64,000 nucleotides of DNA from Macrotrachela quadricornifera (Eukaryota; Rotifera; Eurotatoria; Philodinida; Philodinidae), in the NCBI GenBank assembly GCA_022393335.1, contig JAJEKB010021384.1, positions 1,118,007-1,182,006 on the forward strand, written 5' to 3'. Positions 12,686-24,848 of the stretch are shown here, piece by piece. Positions within the stretch are counted from its first letter, which is position 1; each line of letters begins with the position of its first letter. The notes under the pieces are model-generated. The model worked only from the letters and a program-made list of their open reading frames with translations. It did not search any database and was not told where the DNA came from. Both the position numbers and the translations under genes were made by a program.

Positions 12686-15600
12686 ATGGCAAATCCTCGA
12701 ATCGTAAATGCATTTACAATTCAACCAAATAAGGTTGAGCCCGTGCAAAGAAAACAAAACCGGCAAAGTCGCCGTTCAATCATTCGTGAATTTAGCCTTA
12801 ACACAACAGCTCATGGACTTCCGGGTATTGCTCGTAGTCAAAGTACTCACAATTGTATCTTTTGGTCAATTTCTACTCTAATATTTACTGGTATTATGCT
12901 CTATTTTGTGATTGAATCCATTCGAGCATATTTTGATTATTCTACTCAAACAAACGTCGCTATTGTCGGTGAATGGCTACAATATTTTCCAGCATTTACT
13001 ATTTGTAATATATCACCAGTTCGATTCGATAAATTCATTGGACCATTTTTAAACTATACAAATTCACTTAATCTGACAAATACCACTGATAATAGCTCGA
13101 TCTCATCTGATCAATCTTTATTATTTGGAGACTTTGTTCGATTCACAATTAATAGCAACCAACCTTTGGAAGAATTTATGTATCCATTAAGTTCAATGTT
13201 GATGCAATGTAAATATAATGGATTTAGTTGTACAGTGAGCGATTTTCTTTCGTTTATATCTCCTAACTATGGCCTCTGTTACACATTTAATGCAAACGTC
13301 AAAAATAGAACCCTACGAACCTTAAACGACAATGGAGGCACCGGAAAACTTGAACTTCGTCTCTATACACATACTCATCAATATTTGTACTTTCTCGCAG
13401 ACAGTAAGTAAAACATTGTTAACAACATGAATTTTTCTCTTCATGTAAATAGGTGTTGGGATGGTTGGAATGATTCATGATAATATTCAAATGCCATTTA
13501 TCGACATAGCTGGACTTGAATTTGCACCAGGGCGAAAACATAAATTATCTTTTACAAAAAGGTCTTATTCGATTTTACCATCACCATACTCAAGTTGTAC
13601 TGATCAAGTTAGTTTTGCCATGCAAGCATTGTTCAATAGTTCTGGTAGTGCTGATTATGGTTATTCACAAGTCACATGTACTACACTTTGTATCCAAACA
13701 TACACGTAAGTATCAAGATTAAAATAGACATCGAAAATAGGGAATTCAAAACTTGGACACTGAAAGATATGCATTTACAACTTGTACACGAGATAGAAAT
13801 TCCTATCTACAAATAAGAAATTATATAATCTGATCCATGCTAAACTGTAATGACTCGACATCACCTGTTTGATTATTTGATAAAACTAAAATGAGCTCAT
13901 TTTTAAAACAAATGTGTTCTATATATGGAAGATAGTCATTCACATACGAAACATTTTATTATCAAGTCACATCTGACGCTATGGAAATTTATTGAAAATA
14001 GGCGAGGAAAGTTATCGTTACATAATTAAGCAACTGGTAACGGTTACTAGTAACGGAAAATTTCTAACACGAGAAAAGACACAGTAATTCTCGAAAATAA
14101 CGATATTATCATCCTAGATCAAAAATTCTAAAAGTTGGCACAATTAAGTCGCGATTAGAAGTCGACCAGCTCAGTTTGAGTTCAGTTTACAGAAACTGTT
14201 CGATCCCTAGTCGCGACACAATCCCAGTCAATCTTATCGATGAGAAAGCTCAACTACAACAACACCATTTTTTGGTAAACTTTGCTTCTACTATTATAAG
14301 CACAAATAATGAACCTGTTCGTTCTATACGAAGGATGGTTCCATTAAATCCCATGATCAGTCCAAACACCACGAATCTCTGCTCTTACAATAGTGGAGAA
14401 ATAGATGATTGGAGAGGGAAGAGGATGAGAATATTAACCGGTCATTGGGAATCAATTTTACTAGTATGGTCAAGCTGAAGAAAAGAGTTGTCCACTCCAA
14501 GAAGAGGTTTTCATAGATATGCTAAAATGTGATCTGAACAACAGCAAGCTCTGTCCTTAGAATAGTGGAACAGTAGAAGATTAGGAGACGGAGGAGAATA
14601 GTAACTGCTCGTTGGACAATTGATTTCGCCAGTATTGTCTGGCAGAACCATAAGGGTTTCCACGGCAATAAGAGGTTGTGATAGGAATGCTAAAATACTC
14701 CCTGAACAATGCCATGCCGTCTGAGTAAAATGATGGAGAGATAAAGAATTGAGTAGAAGGAAAAGAATAACCGTTTGCTGGGTGATTGATTTTTTGACTA
14801 TGGCATGGATAAGGAACACAATTGTCTGATTTAATAAGAGGTTTTCATAGATACGCTAAAATGCGCATCAAAGAACAACATATTTTATGATTCTAATAGT
14901 GAAGAACAGGCTCCTTAGAAGTATATCTGGAGTGAATGGAATTCTTCATCGACAAGCTTCGAGATTTTGCTATCTTGACTCGGATTTTTTAACCTCGAAA
15001 CAGTTTTGGAGAAATTGCATTAAATTTGGTTATGTTTTTCAAGATGATCGGTTTCTATTAGAAGTTACAATTATCCCATTGCTAGTTACCGTTACCAGTT
15101 ATTCGGTAACGTAACTAGTTGGTAATGGTAACTTTCCTCACCTGATTGAAAAAATTAAATTAGAAAAAGACTCGAATAGTCATACCAAGATCTTTCAAGT
15201 CAATGCTGGCGATTCAGTTAATAAAAAAAAAGAAGTAATTATACTTTGATCCACGATTATTTGATTTTGTTTCAAATCCTCATCAAAACAGTATTGATCA
15301 AATTAATAATGTGGCATATGATAGTGTTCTAGAAATTTTTCTTGCTTTGTTCGCATACTTAATTGTTGTATTTATAATCTTGAAAACAATATAGAAATTT
15401 TATTTGGTCCGTTTTCTCTGTATGTTTAGTATCTTTCCAAGTATCGATAACAATTATTGTGAATTTTTATCTCATGCGGAAATGGTTAGTGCGCAAGCTT
15501 CGTTGACTCCGAAAATAATTTCATAAATACATATTGTTTAAAAACAATTGTTAGGCTAACAGTAAGAGGATTTGTATTATTAATTAAAAGGACTGTCAAT

Positions 15601-17090
15601 GTTTGGATCAAATGATCACTTTTATAGAGCAATTAACGAATATAAAGTATAAGTTACTAATGCCGTACCTAAAGAGAGATAATATGTTTCTAAATAATGT
15701 ATGATTTTGCGTGTGATAATATTAGTGTTAGTATAGATTAAATTTATGCAGTTTAATAATTTTAAACACTAAAAGAAACACATACTCTTGAAAACTATTA
15801 GAGAGTTTTAGAGTTTCTGGAAACAAACTAAAGCATGCCATGTAAAAAATAAGTAGGCAAAAACCAACTTTTTATTACTTTTCAAAGTTTTTTTTCTAGA
15901 AGAGAAAATCCATAAAAAATACTTATAAGTGAACCTTTTTAGCTAAAAAGTAATATTAAGTATTTGTTAAAGTAGGAAAAGTACGAGAAAGTACGTTTTA
16001 AAGTGGAAAAGTATGACAAAGTACTATAAAAAGTGAAAAATAGTGGGAAAAATTAATTTAATTTCCATAATTAATATTAAAAGTACTCAAAAGTGGTTTT
16101 TGTTCCCTTATTCTCTACATGGGAATTCCTCCTAGTAAATCAACCAGAATAACACTACATTTTGATCTTACAATAGTGGATTGAAAGCTTACCGAATGAA
16201 TTCCTTTTCCTTAATAAGACTCACCAGTCCATGAATTTCAAGAACTGATCCTGCAATTCAGATTCGTCAACCTTGTAAATCTGTAATTAAATTTTTAAAA
16301 AAAAGTCGTTATTCTCTCTAAAGAATCTTATTTTAATTGAAAAAATTGGATTGTAATAGTATGATTCTTACTCCTAGTTGTAACTTCATTTTCCATCTCA
16401 TTATTCTAAATTCTATGAACATTACAGCACTTTTTAACATAATTTGGTACCGGATGCCTGTATTTATCCCATTGATCAGTTTAATTTTGAAAAAGCCTTT
16501 TCTTCTTAAATAGATATTATCGATGCAACTGTGTGGACTTCATGGAATGGTCATTTCGGACGATTGTTCTACCTGGCACAAGCACGATTATTACTGCGCC
16601 AATTTGTAGCCAGAACAATACCTGTTATGTATCAGCCGCCAACGAATTCATGGCCTCACCTAATATATCTGCTTATTTTTGTCCAAATTGTCAACAAGAA
16701 TGTTCCACTAACGATTTTTCAGTGAAAACGTCATCATCTTTTGCACCACCGGATTGGAGTATGAATCAAATAAAAGTATTTGTAGAAAATTCATCGATTC
16801 CCTTGCCCAGTGATTGGTCGACATCGTGGAAAACTCAGATACAAAATAGTTATGTGGCAATCGATGTTGTACGAGAATCAATGCTAACCGAAAAATATAC
16901 ACAACAAGCAACAATGAGTGGAGTTGATCTTCTGTCAAATGTTGGTGGTCAAACGGGGCTTTGGATTGGTCTTAGTTTTCTTTCATTGATGGAAGTTGCC
17001 GAAATGCTTTATCGACTTATACGTTATCAATATCATTTCTTTTCTGATGCTTACAAAAAAGAGACACCAATCGAAACGATTCATCGGTAA
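12686..17090 (+). CDS. DEG/ENaC-type sodium channel subunit, copy A
   Basis: Exons 12686-13403, 13453-13705 and 16514-17090 join in phase to 515 residues. DEG/ENaC hallmarks are in order: the HG gating motif in TAHGLPG (residues 43-44), TM1 at about 57-80, the post-TM1 block FPAFTICN (101-108), a cysteine-rich ectodomain with CTTLCIQTYT and C-x-C at 328-330, and TM2 starting GLWIGLSFLSLMEVAE (472 on), which includes the G-x-S selectivity-filter pattern GLS (476-478). The family forms trimeric, often amiloride-sensitive cation channels in the plasma membrane, gated by ligands, acid or force. The ligand cannot be told. Intron 1 is 49 bases; intron 2 is 2.8 kb and packed with repeats. An AG acceptor 9 bases before the ATG hints at a 5' UTR intron. 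About 90% identical in protein to copy B. Confidence 0.9.
14000..15143. mobile_element. Terminal-inverted-repeat element in intron 2, copy A
   Basis: The left end AGGCGAGGAAAGTTATCGTT matches the inverse of the right end AGGTGAGGAAAGTTACCATT. GGTAACGGTTACTAGT-like palindromic motifs lie just inside both ends. No transposase is visible. The interior is mostly the 170-base tandem array described separately. In copy B the right end is present (near 35205) but the left end is missing or rearranged. Confidence 0.6.
14363..14890. repeat. ~170-base tandem repeat, three units plus a partial (copy A)
   Basis: Diverged units begin near 14363, 14536, 14704 and 14873 (spacings 173, 168, 169). Each begins with a GAACAACA-like block, has an AATAGTGGAG-like block soon after, and ends with AAGAGGTTTTCATAGATA and GCTAAAAT. 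The last unit is partial. Copy B has only two full units in the same place. Confidence 0.75.
15839..16122. mobile_element. MITE-like element, absent from copy B
   Basis: Imperfect inverted ends of about 45 bases: the left CATGTAAAAAATAAGTAGGC pairs with the inverse of the right CATGTAGAGAATAAGGGAAC, both followed by CAAAAACCAxCTTTT. The interior repeats AAAGTA/AAAAGTA motifs many times. Copy B lacks it. No clear target duplication was found. Confidence 0.65.
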
Positions 17091-17389
17091 AATTAAAACA
17101 CTATTAACTTATTATATTCTACAACATTTCTAAACTTTTACTTACTGCCATAAAAATTCGAATTGAAAATGGAATCTGATACTGACTGATGATACGATTT
17201 TTGTGGGAAGAATGAAAGCATTAGATAGCTGAAGAACTTATCACTTGCTATTATGCCTAAAGGTTGACTCAGAATAAATAATTTCTTCTTTATCTAATGT
17301 TACAGTTAAAAGTGTATTTTTACCAAGCGATGAGGCTTGAAATTCGCTAAAAAACCATATACTTTTAAAATGAAAGTCTACTTCCGAGG

Positions 17390-17645
17390 TGGATGATTCC
17401 GAAAGCAGTGTTCCGTGAATTTTCCGCGAAAAACCTTCAGGAAACAGACCGTTTCTGGCCGAAGCCTGCTGGAAAATATCAGGAATTTGACCCAAGAATC
17501 CGGTGACTATATCCGGCTGCTGGTTTTAACAGGTTCCTGTCGGTTCCGGATGAAACCAAATAAATCCGTTCACCGGAATACTGCTTCCATTTTCCGGTAA
17601 TTTCCGATGCCTTCCTGCCGGATCCGGCCCGTACTTCTCCACCTG
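17390..17645. repeat. TTCCGG-rich island
   Basis: A GC-rich patch downstream of channel copy A, dense in TTCCGG/CCGGAA and AATTTTCCG variants in both orientations. It is absent at the matching place after copy B. The composition resembles transposon subterminal arrays, but no ends or target duplication were identified. Confidence 0.5.
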
Positions 17646-18395
17646 GATTTTAAAATATTTGAAAAAAGATGAAAAATAAAAATATATAAAGTACTCAACT
17701 TTCAAACTGATCGCAGGCACAATGAATTCTCATAGTTTGTATTCCTGATTTTCATTACTTATTTGAGTGTATCAAAAAAAAAAACATACGAAGAGATACA
17801 GCGTGAAAAGTTGTGCAATCTACATACAGCTGATAATTTAATAATTGCACCTTCTGTTCTCAAAATGGACGTAAATTTGAACAATGAAATTTCGACTAGA
17901 TAAAACTGTAGCGCCTTTCACTCTGTATCTTATGGGCTATTTGATTGTTTTTTAATAAAGCATATAAGTCAAAAACAAGATGAAATAGGATAACTCAAAT
18001 TCATCGTACACTTAAAAAGCTTTCAGTTTTACCTGGTGGAAATTTCATTGCTCAAAGTTGCGTCCATCACGAGAACAAAAAATGCAATTATTAAATAATC
18101 GACCTTTTCTAAATTGTAGAGCTTTTCACACAGTACCTTTTTGTATGATTTGTATTTTTAATATGGTTAAGTGATAAAAGTTCTATGCGAAATATGGCCA
18201 TTCATTGTACCTAACTAGTTTGACAGTTTTCATTTCTTTTCAAATATTTTTAAAGTATATGGTTTTGTAGAGAATTTCAAGCTCCATCTTTTGGTAAGAA
18301 AAGTTTCTTAATCGTAAGAAAGAATAAGGAAGAAATCTTTAAAATACTAAGAGGTCCATTTATTCTGGGCTATCCATTATCATGAAGAGCTGAGT

Positions 18396-20022
18396 GATAA
18401 AGTGGTGGACATAAATTTAAGACATTTTTGTTTTTGCTATAACTCAGCCGCATTGATAGCTAGAGACTTGATTCTTTCCGCGTTAGAAAGACCTTGTTGA
18501 GGACTATGTAACCTGAAAATATTATCAAAATCAGGTGTATTTTAGATGAGTTATGGGGAAAACAATTTTATCCCAGCGGACATAAATTTAAGACATTTGT
18601 GGTATTTTGCAGTATTTTGCATTTTTCGACGTAGCGATTTTGTTTTAAAAACATGTAACATATATCAATCGACGCAGAATTTTATGCTCTACATTTTCAA
18701 AAAAAAATTTTCGATCCAGTACCAAGCCATAGTTGCATATAGTTTCAAAACTTTAATTCTGATTGGGTGCAATGAACAATGGTATTGAAAAATCAGTAAT
18801 GCAACCAATCTCAAAACCGACTAGCTCATGAGAAAGAACGTCAAAAATGGAACAAAATGATATAGTTTGATATAATTTTACGGGGAAAAAACTTTAGTTT
18901 GAGGGTGGATTTTTGCGAACTTCCCTTTAGGATGAGTCATCGATTGTTGAATTTAACTTTTTGTCCAATGAAAAAGTAAGTTTAAAATTTTCAATTTATA
19001 TCTTTTTTGTAGAGAATTTAATTCTCTACAAGATGAGACTGTCCGCACTTCTCTACGACATCTACAAAAAGTGGTATGAAACTAAAACTTTTTGTATAAA
19101 TATGTGAGTTTTAATAAAATATATCAGAAAAACAGCGTCATTTATCCATTAATGTGTATTTCGCTTATACCTTTCGAACGATCCATCGTATAAAGCTGAG
19201 AGACGTCTTATTTTGTAGAGGAAAACGTTCTTCAGGTCCTTGAGTCTAAATAAGTGAAATACACATTAATGGATAAATGACGCTGTTTTTCTGATATATT
19301 TTATTAAAACTCACATATTTATACAAAAAGTTTTAGTTTCATACCACTTTTTGTAGATGTCGTAGAGAAGTGCGGACAGTCTCATCTTGTAGAGAATTAA
19401 ATTCTCTACAAAACAGATATAAATTGAAAATTTTAAACTTACTTTTTCATTGGACAAAAAGTTAAATTCAACAATCGATGACTCATCCTAAAGGGAAGTT
19501 CGCAAAAATCCACCCTCAAACTAAAGTTTTTTCCCCGTAAAATTATATCAAACTATATCATTTTGTTCCATTTTTGACGTTCTTTCTCATGAGCTAGTCG
19601 GTTTTGAGATTGGTTGCATTACTGATTTTTCAATACCATTGTTCATTGCACCCAATCAGAATTAAAGTTTTGAAACTATATGCAACTATGGCTTGGTACT
19701 GGATCGAAAATTTTTTTTTGAAAATGTAGAGCATAAAATTCTGCGTCGATTGATATATGTTACATGTTTTTAAAACAAAATCGCTACGTCGAAAAATGCA
19801 AAATACTGCAAAATACCACAAATGTCTTAAATTTATGTCCGCTGGGATAAAATTGTTTTCCCCATAACTCATCTAAAATACACCTGATTTTGATAATATT
19901 TTCAGGTTACATAGTCCTCAACAAGGTCTTTCTAACGCGGAAAGAATCAAGTCTCTAGCTATCAATGCGGCTGAGTTATAGCAAAAACAAAAATGTCTTA
20001 AATTTATGTCCACCACTTTATC
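18396..20022. mobile_element. Near-perfect palindromic foldback element, 773-base arms
   Basis: Left arm 18396-19168 and right arm 19250-20022 are inverted copies with very few mismatches, around an 81-base loop. The ends read GATAAAGTGGTGGACATAAA inward on both sides, so the element could be TA-flanked (18398-18399 and 20019-20020) as in Tc1/mariner insertions. The motif GGACATAAATTTAAGACATT occurs twice in each arm, near the tip and again near 18580. The same 80-codon frame appears on both strands and is a by-product of the palindrome. No transposase is present. Confidence 0.9.
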
Positions 20023-23000
20023 TTAGTTTTTATATATGTTTACTTGTTTTTCTTCATATTGATTTTTAAGTAAATTTTATTTTCTATGTATGTTTGAATA
20101 TTCTTATGAATTGTGCAATGATCACTAATAAGAAATAAATAAGATAATCTTTGTTCTTAAATACATCAATTGGAGACAAGTTTCCTCATTATTAGCTGCC
20201 AACAAACGATAACAAGCAATTATGTCAACAAAAATTGTAGTTTACTTCAAAACACGACTCATAAATCGATTTAGGATATCTATAACAAATCTGATGGTTT
20301 TTTTATCAAAACTTTTCTCGACAACTCCTGGTTCTTTAAATTTGGATTTGGCAACGTTGGTTTCTAAATCAAAAGCAACTATCTTCTCTTTCATTTGTCT
20401 TGATTTATTCTAAGAAACTCTCTGATGTCAAACTTGAAAGTTGAATTAAATTCTTAAAAACCTGTTCGAGTATTCAGAAATTGTTTTTTCCATTTCAATT
20501 CTTGAAACTATTGAGTTTTTCTTTAACAACATATCTATAAGACAAGCTGATAAATATAAATACCATAAACTCTGAATGCTTATTGAATGAAAAAAAGTTA
20601 AATACATGATTATGACTTCCATGATTGAATTTAATGTTCAAGTTGGACAATAGTATTATTTCTGTAGAAATAAGAACCTATACGATCTATTTTAAAAATC
20701 GAATTAGACATCTCATGAATTTCTAAGTGTATCTAATATAAACGTAACTTTGTTTTCGCACATTTAGATAAAAAATAATTGTGAATAAGAACAAAAAAGT
20801 CTTTCAATTTCCAATGAAGACCAACCGAAATATAACTTTGAATTTACTCAGTTGCATAAAAAAAGCTGTGATGCGCAATCTCTACGGGATTAAAATGTGA
20901 AACACGATAGACTCATTGTTGCTAATTCTCAAAAAGCCTGTCTTTTATGTATATCTGGAGGGGCTCGCGCATTATCACTCACTTTAGAGAGTAGAACTTT
21001 AACAACGAGATACTCTATAGATATTTTAACTATAGATCTGAGTTCCACATGCCCTCCCACAGTACCTTAAAAGTTGCCTGTTACAGTATATGATGGTCTA
21101 TAGACTGCGTTCTTCATTGTATGACGACTTTGAGAGTCTGTTTTTCACGGTCTACAACAGGTAGTTAATTAATTAATTAGGATGTCACTCACGATCCGAA
21201 CAGTCTTTGATGCTCTGTCAGTCATTTTCTGTGACGTGTGTCTAATCAATTAGACAGAAATTAATTAATTAATTAATTAACTAAGATATCAATCACGATC
21301 TATGAAGGGAGAAGTGGATGTGAATTTCTATCCGTATATACTTCAACACTCTCTTTTAGATCATGTTTCACAAAAGTTATTAGAGTTAAAAAGGTAACGT
21401 TATTGAATTTCTTAAGAAATTTAACGGTGATATAAGTTTGTCTTTGGACACTGAGAAATAAAATAATAAAATAACAACTAGTGAGCAATGGCTATGCCTA
21501 ACCTTTTGATAACAAGAATAATGTTGTACGATTGTCAGTGAAATCCAACGGAAGCATAACTTTGTTTTTGAGTATTCCCATGTAAAACTGAAACGCAGAC
21601 TACATGCTGAGGGTGAGGGTATGAGTAGAAACGTTGCTGAGACGCATTCAACCGAATTCAAATGTCTCAAATGCGTTTATGCGTGTTTCAATATATAAAA
21701 AATCTAGTTTATTTAGTCAAATAATTAACAAAACTATTGAGTTTAAATATTTTATGTTTTTGTATAAAATGTCGAACATTTGTCTATGAATTGATTTCTT
21801 GTGTAATGATAACTTAGTGAATAATAATAGTTGGATATAATATCACCTTTTCCTATATGTGTTTCATAACATCATCATTCATTTCCTCACATAGTACAGC
21901 AGCCTAAAAAACAAGTAACGCTCGTCTAAGGACTTGATCAGGTCTTTCTTGTAGAAATCGTGTTTCTAAACTACCGTCAAGCTATTCATTCATAAAATTT
22001 AAAAAACCGAAGTCAGGTTCAAGTTTCTTGGCTTCAACTGCCTTTGACCAAACTTCATAAACACAAATGATTTTTGTTAAAAATTTGTCGTTTGTTCAAA
22101 AAATTGAGTTTCAAAAAATGTTTAAAAAATTAACCCCAGATTCAAGTTCCTCGATCTCGATTACCCTTCGGTCAACCCTTATTAAAAAAATCCCTTTTTT
22201 TTACTTTTACATCATTTTTGGACCAATCAGTGAAGTGCGGACACACAAGCAAGCAAACAAGAAACAATTCATGTTTGTAAGACTCTTCTCTATGAGAAAG
22301 AGAATTATCGAAGTAACAACTATCTCAATAAGATTAATATAAACATTTACTTCTTTTTCTAATTTAATCAATCAGACTAAACAACATGAATTCATGCAAA
22401 TTGATTCTAAGTATTAGTAAAGCACTAAATGAATTGATATTTTGGTTTATTTCAGAAAAATTCCATTACAAGTCCATCACTTTACATTAAAATGTCACAA
22501 ACATTAACAAGTGGTGTGTGCAGTATCTGCATTCTATACAACAGTCATGATGTTATCTTGTATTATATCTGGAATCATGCTAAACATGAGAATTATTATT
22601 TGAATCATCATCATCACAATTTAAATTGTCTTATATGTAGCAAACATTCATAATGTCTAGAATTCAGATAAGTAACAAAATTATCTTATTCAACTTTTTT
22701 GATCTTCTAAATTTAGTTCCGTCTTAATAAATAATACAACTCAACCGGATCATGTTTTGGACTCGGTCATAACCTCATATTAGTTTTAGCCAATGTTTTA
22801 TCTGGGTTTCATTTTTCGGGTGAACGACTTGAGTTTTAGGATGGACTATTACCTAAAAATATTTTTATTCCATAAAAAATCACACAAAACTTACTTTATT
22901 TTTGCTTCACAACATAATTATAATTTTTCTTCTATTAAAGATACAATCCGAAAAAATATCAAAAAAAAACGTCTAAAGAAAATATAAGTTAAACTGAATT

Positions 23001-23038
23001 TCTTCGAAGTTTTTTACTTTTTCAGCAATTAACAATTA
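20023..23038. other. No gene seen; weak match to copy B downstream
   Basis: No conserved coding region. The part around 20850-21400 shows scattered similarity to 40270-40700 (for example TAAAATGTGAAACAC and GATATTTTAACTA blocks), so the segmental duplication once extended further. At 21980-22190 two diverged blocks with GTTCAAGTTTCTTGG / TTCAAGTTCCTCG look like a decayed tandem repeat. Confidence 0.4.
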
Positions 23039-23046
23039 AATCTTTG

Positions 23047-24830
23047 CATAGGTGGCGGAGCCATTAGGCCTGGGTAGGCTCAAACCTACCCTATGCTGGC
23101 GGAGGGTAGGCTTGGGTAGGCTCAAAGTTGGACAGATCAAAGCTTGGGTAGGATTAGGCGTGTTACAAAACTTCAATGAAAAAGTTTTGGGTGTTTTGAC
23201 TGTCTTGTCGGCATGGACAATTGCAAGCGAAAGTGTACTAGCCGTTTTCTGAAGATGGTATCAGATAGTGTAAACATTTCTCTTTAAAGTAGGATGCCGC
23301 TGAGATATGTGGCATCTTTCAATTATGTGATAAGCTAGTTGCATGAAGAGAATACCAATGACTGATTTTGAGTTTGGGGTGGTTTTGGGTATGTTCTTTG
23401 TCTAAAGTCTAGTATGCGATCCAAAGATGCTACGGACCTCTGTTAGCGTCCATGATGAATCACTTGGACGCAAAACGATGATTAAGATGCACCTTCTAGT
23501 CTAACTGGCTTACGACAATTGCCCGTATAGCAGGAGGTGTGGATTCGATTCCCACGAAGGTCATCTTTTTCATCGTTCTGTCATATAACATCAATGACAC
23601 TGCTTGTCTCTTTCGTTCTATGTATTACTGGAGCTAACAACCTCAGTAATGTTTCATTACAAAGAAAAATATTTGCAGTATCTCATGCAATTGTAAAAGA
23701 CTTTTAAATGTTCACTACTCCCAAGTATTGATCAGTTTTATCAAAGATAAAAAAAGTTTTAGGTGCATACCTAAAGAAGACATCTTACCGAAAAATATTC
23801 AGGACAAAAAATATTCGATGTTTTTTTTCTCTACAATCGTATACAGATCTCTTATATATTGATAAGCCATATAATGTAGCAAGCCTGTCATACAGACATT
23901 CTTTATGCTTCTCATGTTGTAATTTAGATATTTTTATGAGTTCATCGATATCAATTCGTATTTTTTATGAGTTCTTCACTCTGAATCGAAACACATTTTA
24001 TGTCTTTGATTACTCATATGTCTTTTAAACTGAATTAAAAAATTTCTTTTTGCTCCGAGTTTCAAACTTCTACATCGATATGATGCGAAAACATGATACA
24101 AAGCGCTTCCTCAAATTTTAGTAGCGTTTCATCGAAGAAGCATTTTGCTGGGCACACGTTCACATTTCCGTCAAGACGCAACTTTCTTCATTAACTGCTT
24201 ATCTACATCAACTAGATTACCTTTTATACTCATGTCAATATTTTTTGAATATAAACATGTTTAGGCGCGATTCAAAATTGAACTGTGTTTGAACGCGACT
24301 TTAAAAAATTCTTAAATCGCGACTGAGCGCATTTGAAGAATGCCTTAAATCGAATCTAGACGCGTTTCCACAAATGCAATACATTGGCAGACGTACCCCT
24401 GGAACACGTTTTATCGAGTGTGTTAATTAGAAGCGCGCATCGGAGGACACATAGCTTCTTTTAAATATTAAATATGATTCTAACGAATGAAGCGACGGGG
24501 ATACGTGCCAACATGTATTAAACAAAAATTTAAACGCATGTGGATGCGTTTATTTATATTAATGTCTTCAAACTGTAAACGTTCTCTATATGCATTCAAG
24601 AAAAACAATACTGAGTGCGTTTACGTGTGTTTCCACCATGTTTCAATACAAAAATGTGCCAGAACGCCCACATTTACAACAAAAATATATCTATTCGCAT
24701 TTAAAATGCGTTTCATGATTACATGGTGGCATAGCATTAAAAAATTGCCCTCTCTATTTTCAACCTATCAGCAAGGGTCTTATCAAAAATGTTGAGCCTA
24801 CCCTAGATTCAAAACGTTCCGCCGCCTATG
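23047..24830. mobile_element. Non-autonomous hAT element with 8-base target duplication
   Basis: The left end CATAGGTGGCGGAGCC and the inverse of the right end CATAGGCGGCGGAACG pair as terminal repeats; further in, both share GGGTAGGCTCAA. A perfect 8-base duplication AATCTTTG flanks the element (23039-23046 and 24831-24838), the hAT signature. No transposase is encoded; the 102-codon frame at 24487-24795 is non-coding in appearance. It carries a tRNA-like sequence and many GCGTTT-type motifs near the right end. It lies just outside the 3' end of the decayed hAT transposase at 24849. Confidence 0.85.
23490..23563 (+). tRNA. tRNA-like sequence (degenerate, perhaps a SINE head)
   Basis: TAGTCTAACTGG fits an A box and GGATTCGATTCC fits a B box at normal spacing. 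The 7-base acceptor ends pair in 6 positions (CACCTTC with GAAGGTC), and a T run at 23566-23570 could end Pol III transcription. The anticodon arm has mismatches and the base before the putative GTA anticodon is C instead of the usual T. This is more likely a tRNA pseudogene or tRNA-derived SINE head than a working tRNA. Confidence 0.45.
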
Positions 24831-24848
24831 AATCTTTGATATTATTAT

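Larger units (their letters stand above)
9993..17253 (+). repeat. Segmental duplication, copy A
   Basis: About 7.3 kb that matches 29206-38513 in the same orientation. Identity is high upstream of the gene (long identical runs from about 10030 to 12540), in the exons and in much of intron 2. Differences are mainly insertions: copy B has the elements at 31663-33095 and about 35900-37370, copy A has a MITE at 15839-16122. Copy A keeps about 106 bases near 11957-12063 that copy B lacks. Weaker, decayed similarity continues downstream (about 20850-21400 against 40270-40700). Confidence 0.9.

Noticed and set aside
18546..19872. Identical 80-codon frames on opposite strands
   Set aside because: They are the two arms of the palindrome; no domain or start context supports a gene.
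21160..21290. Runs of TTAATTAATTAA
   Set aside because: Simple sequence repeats; no array structure like CRISPR or a satellite.
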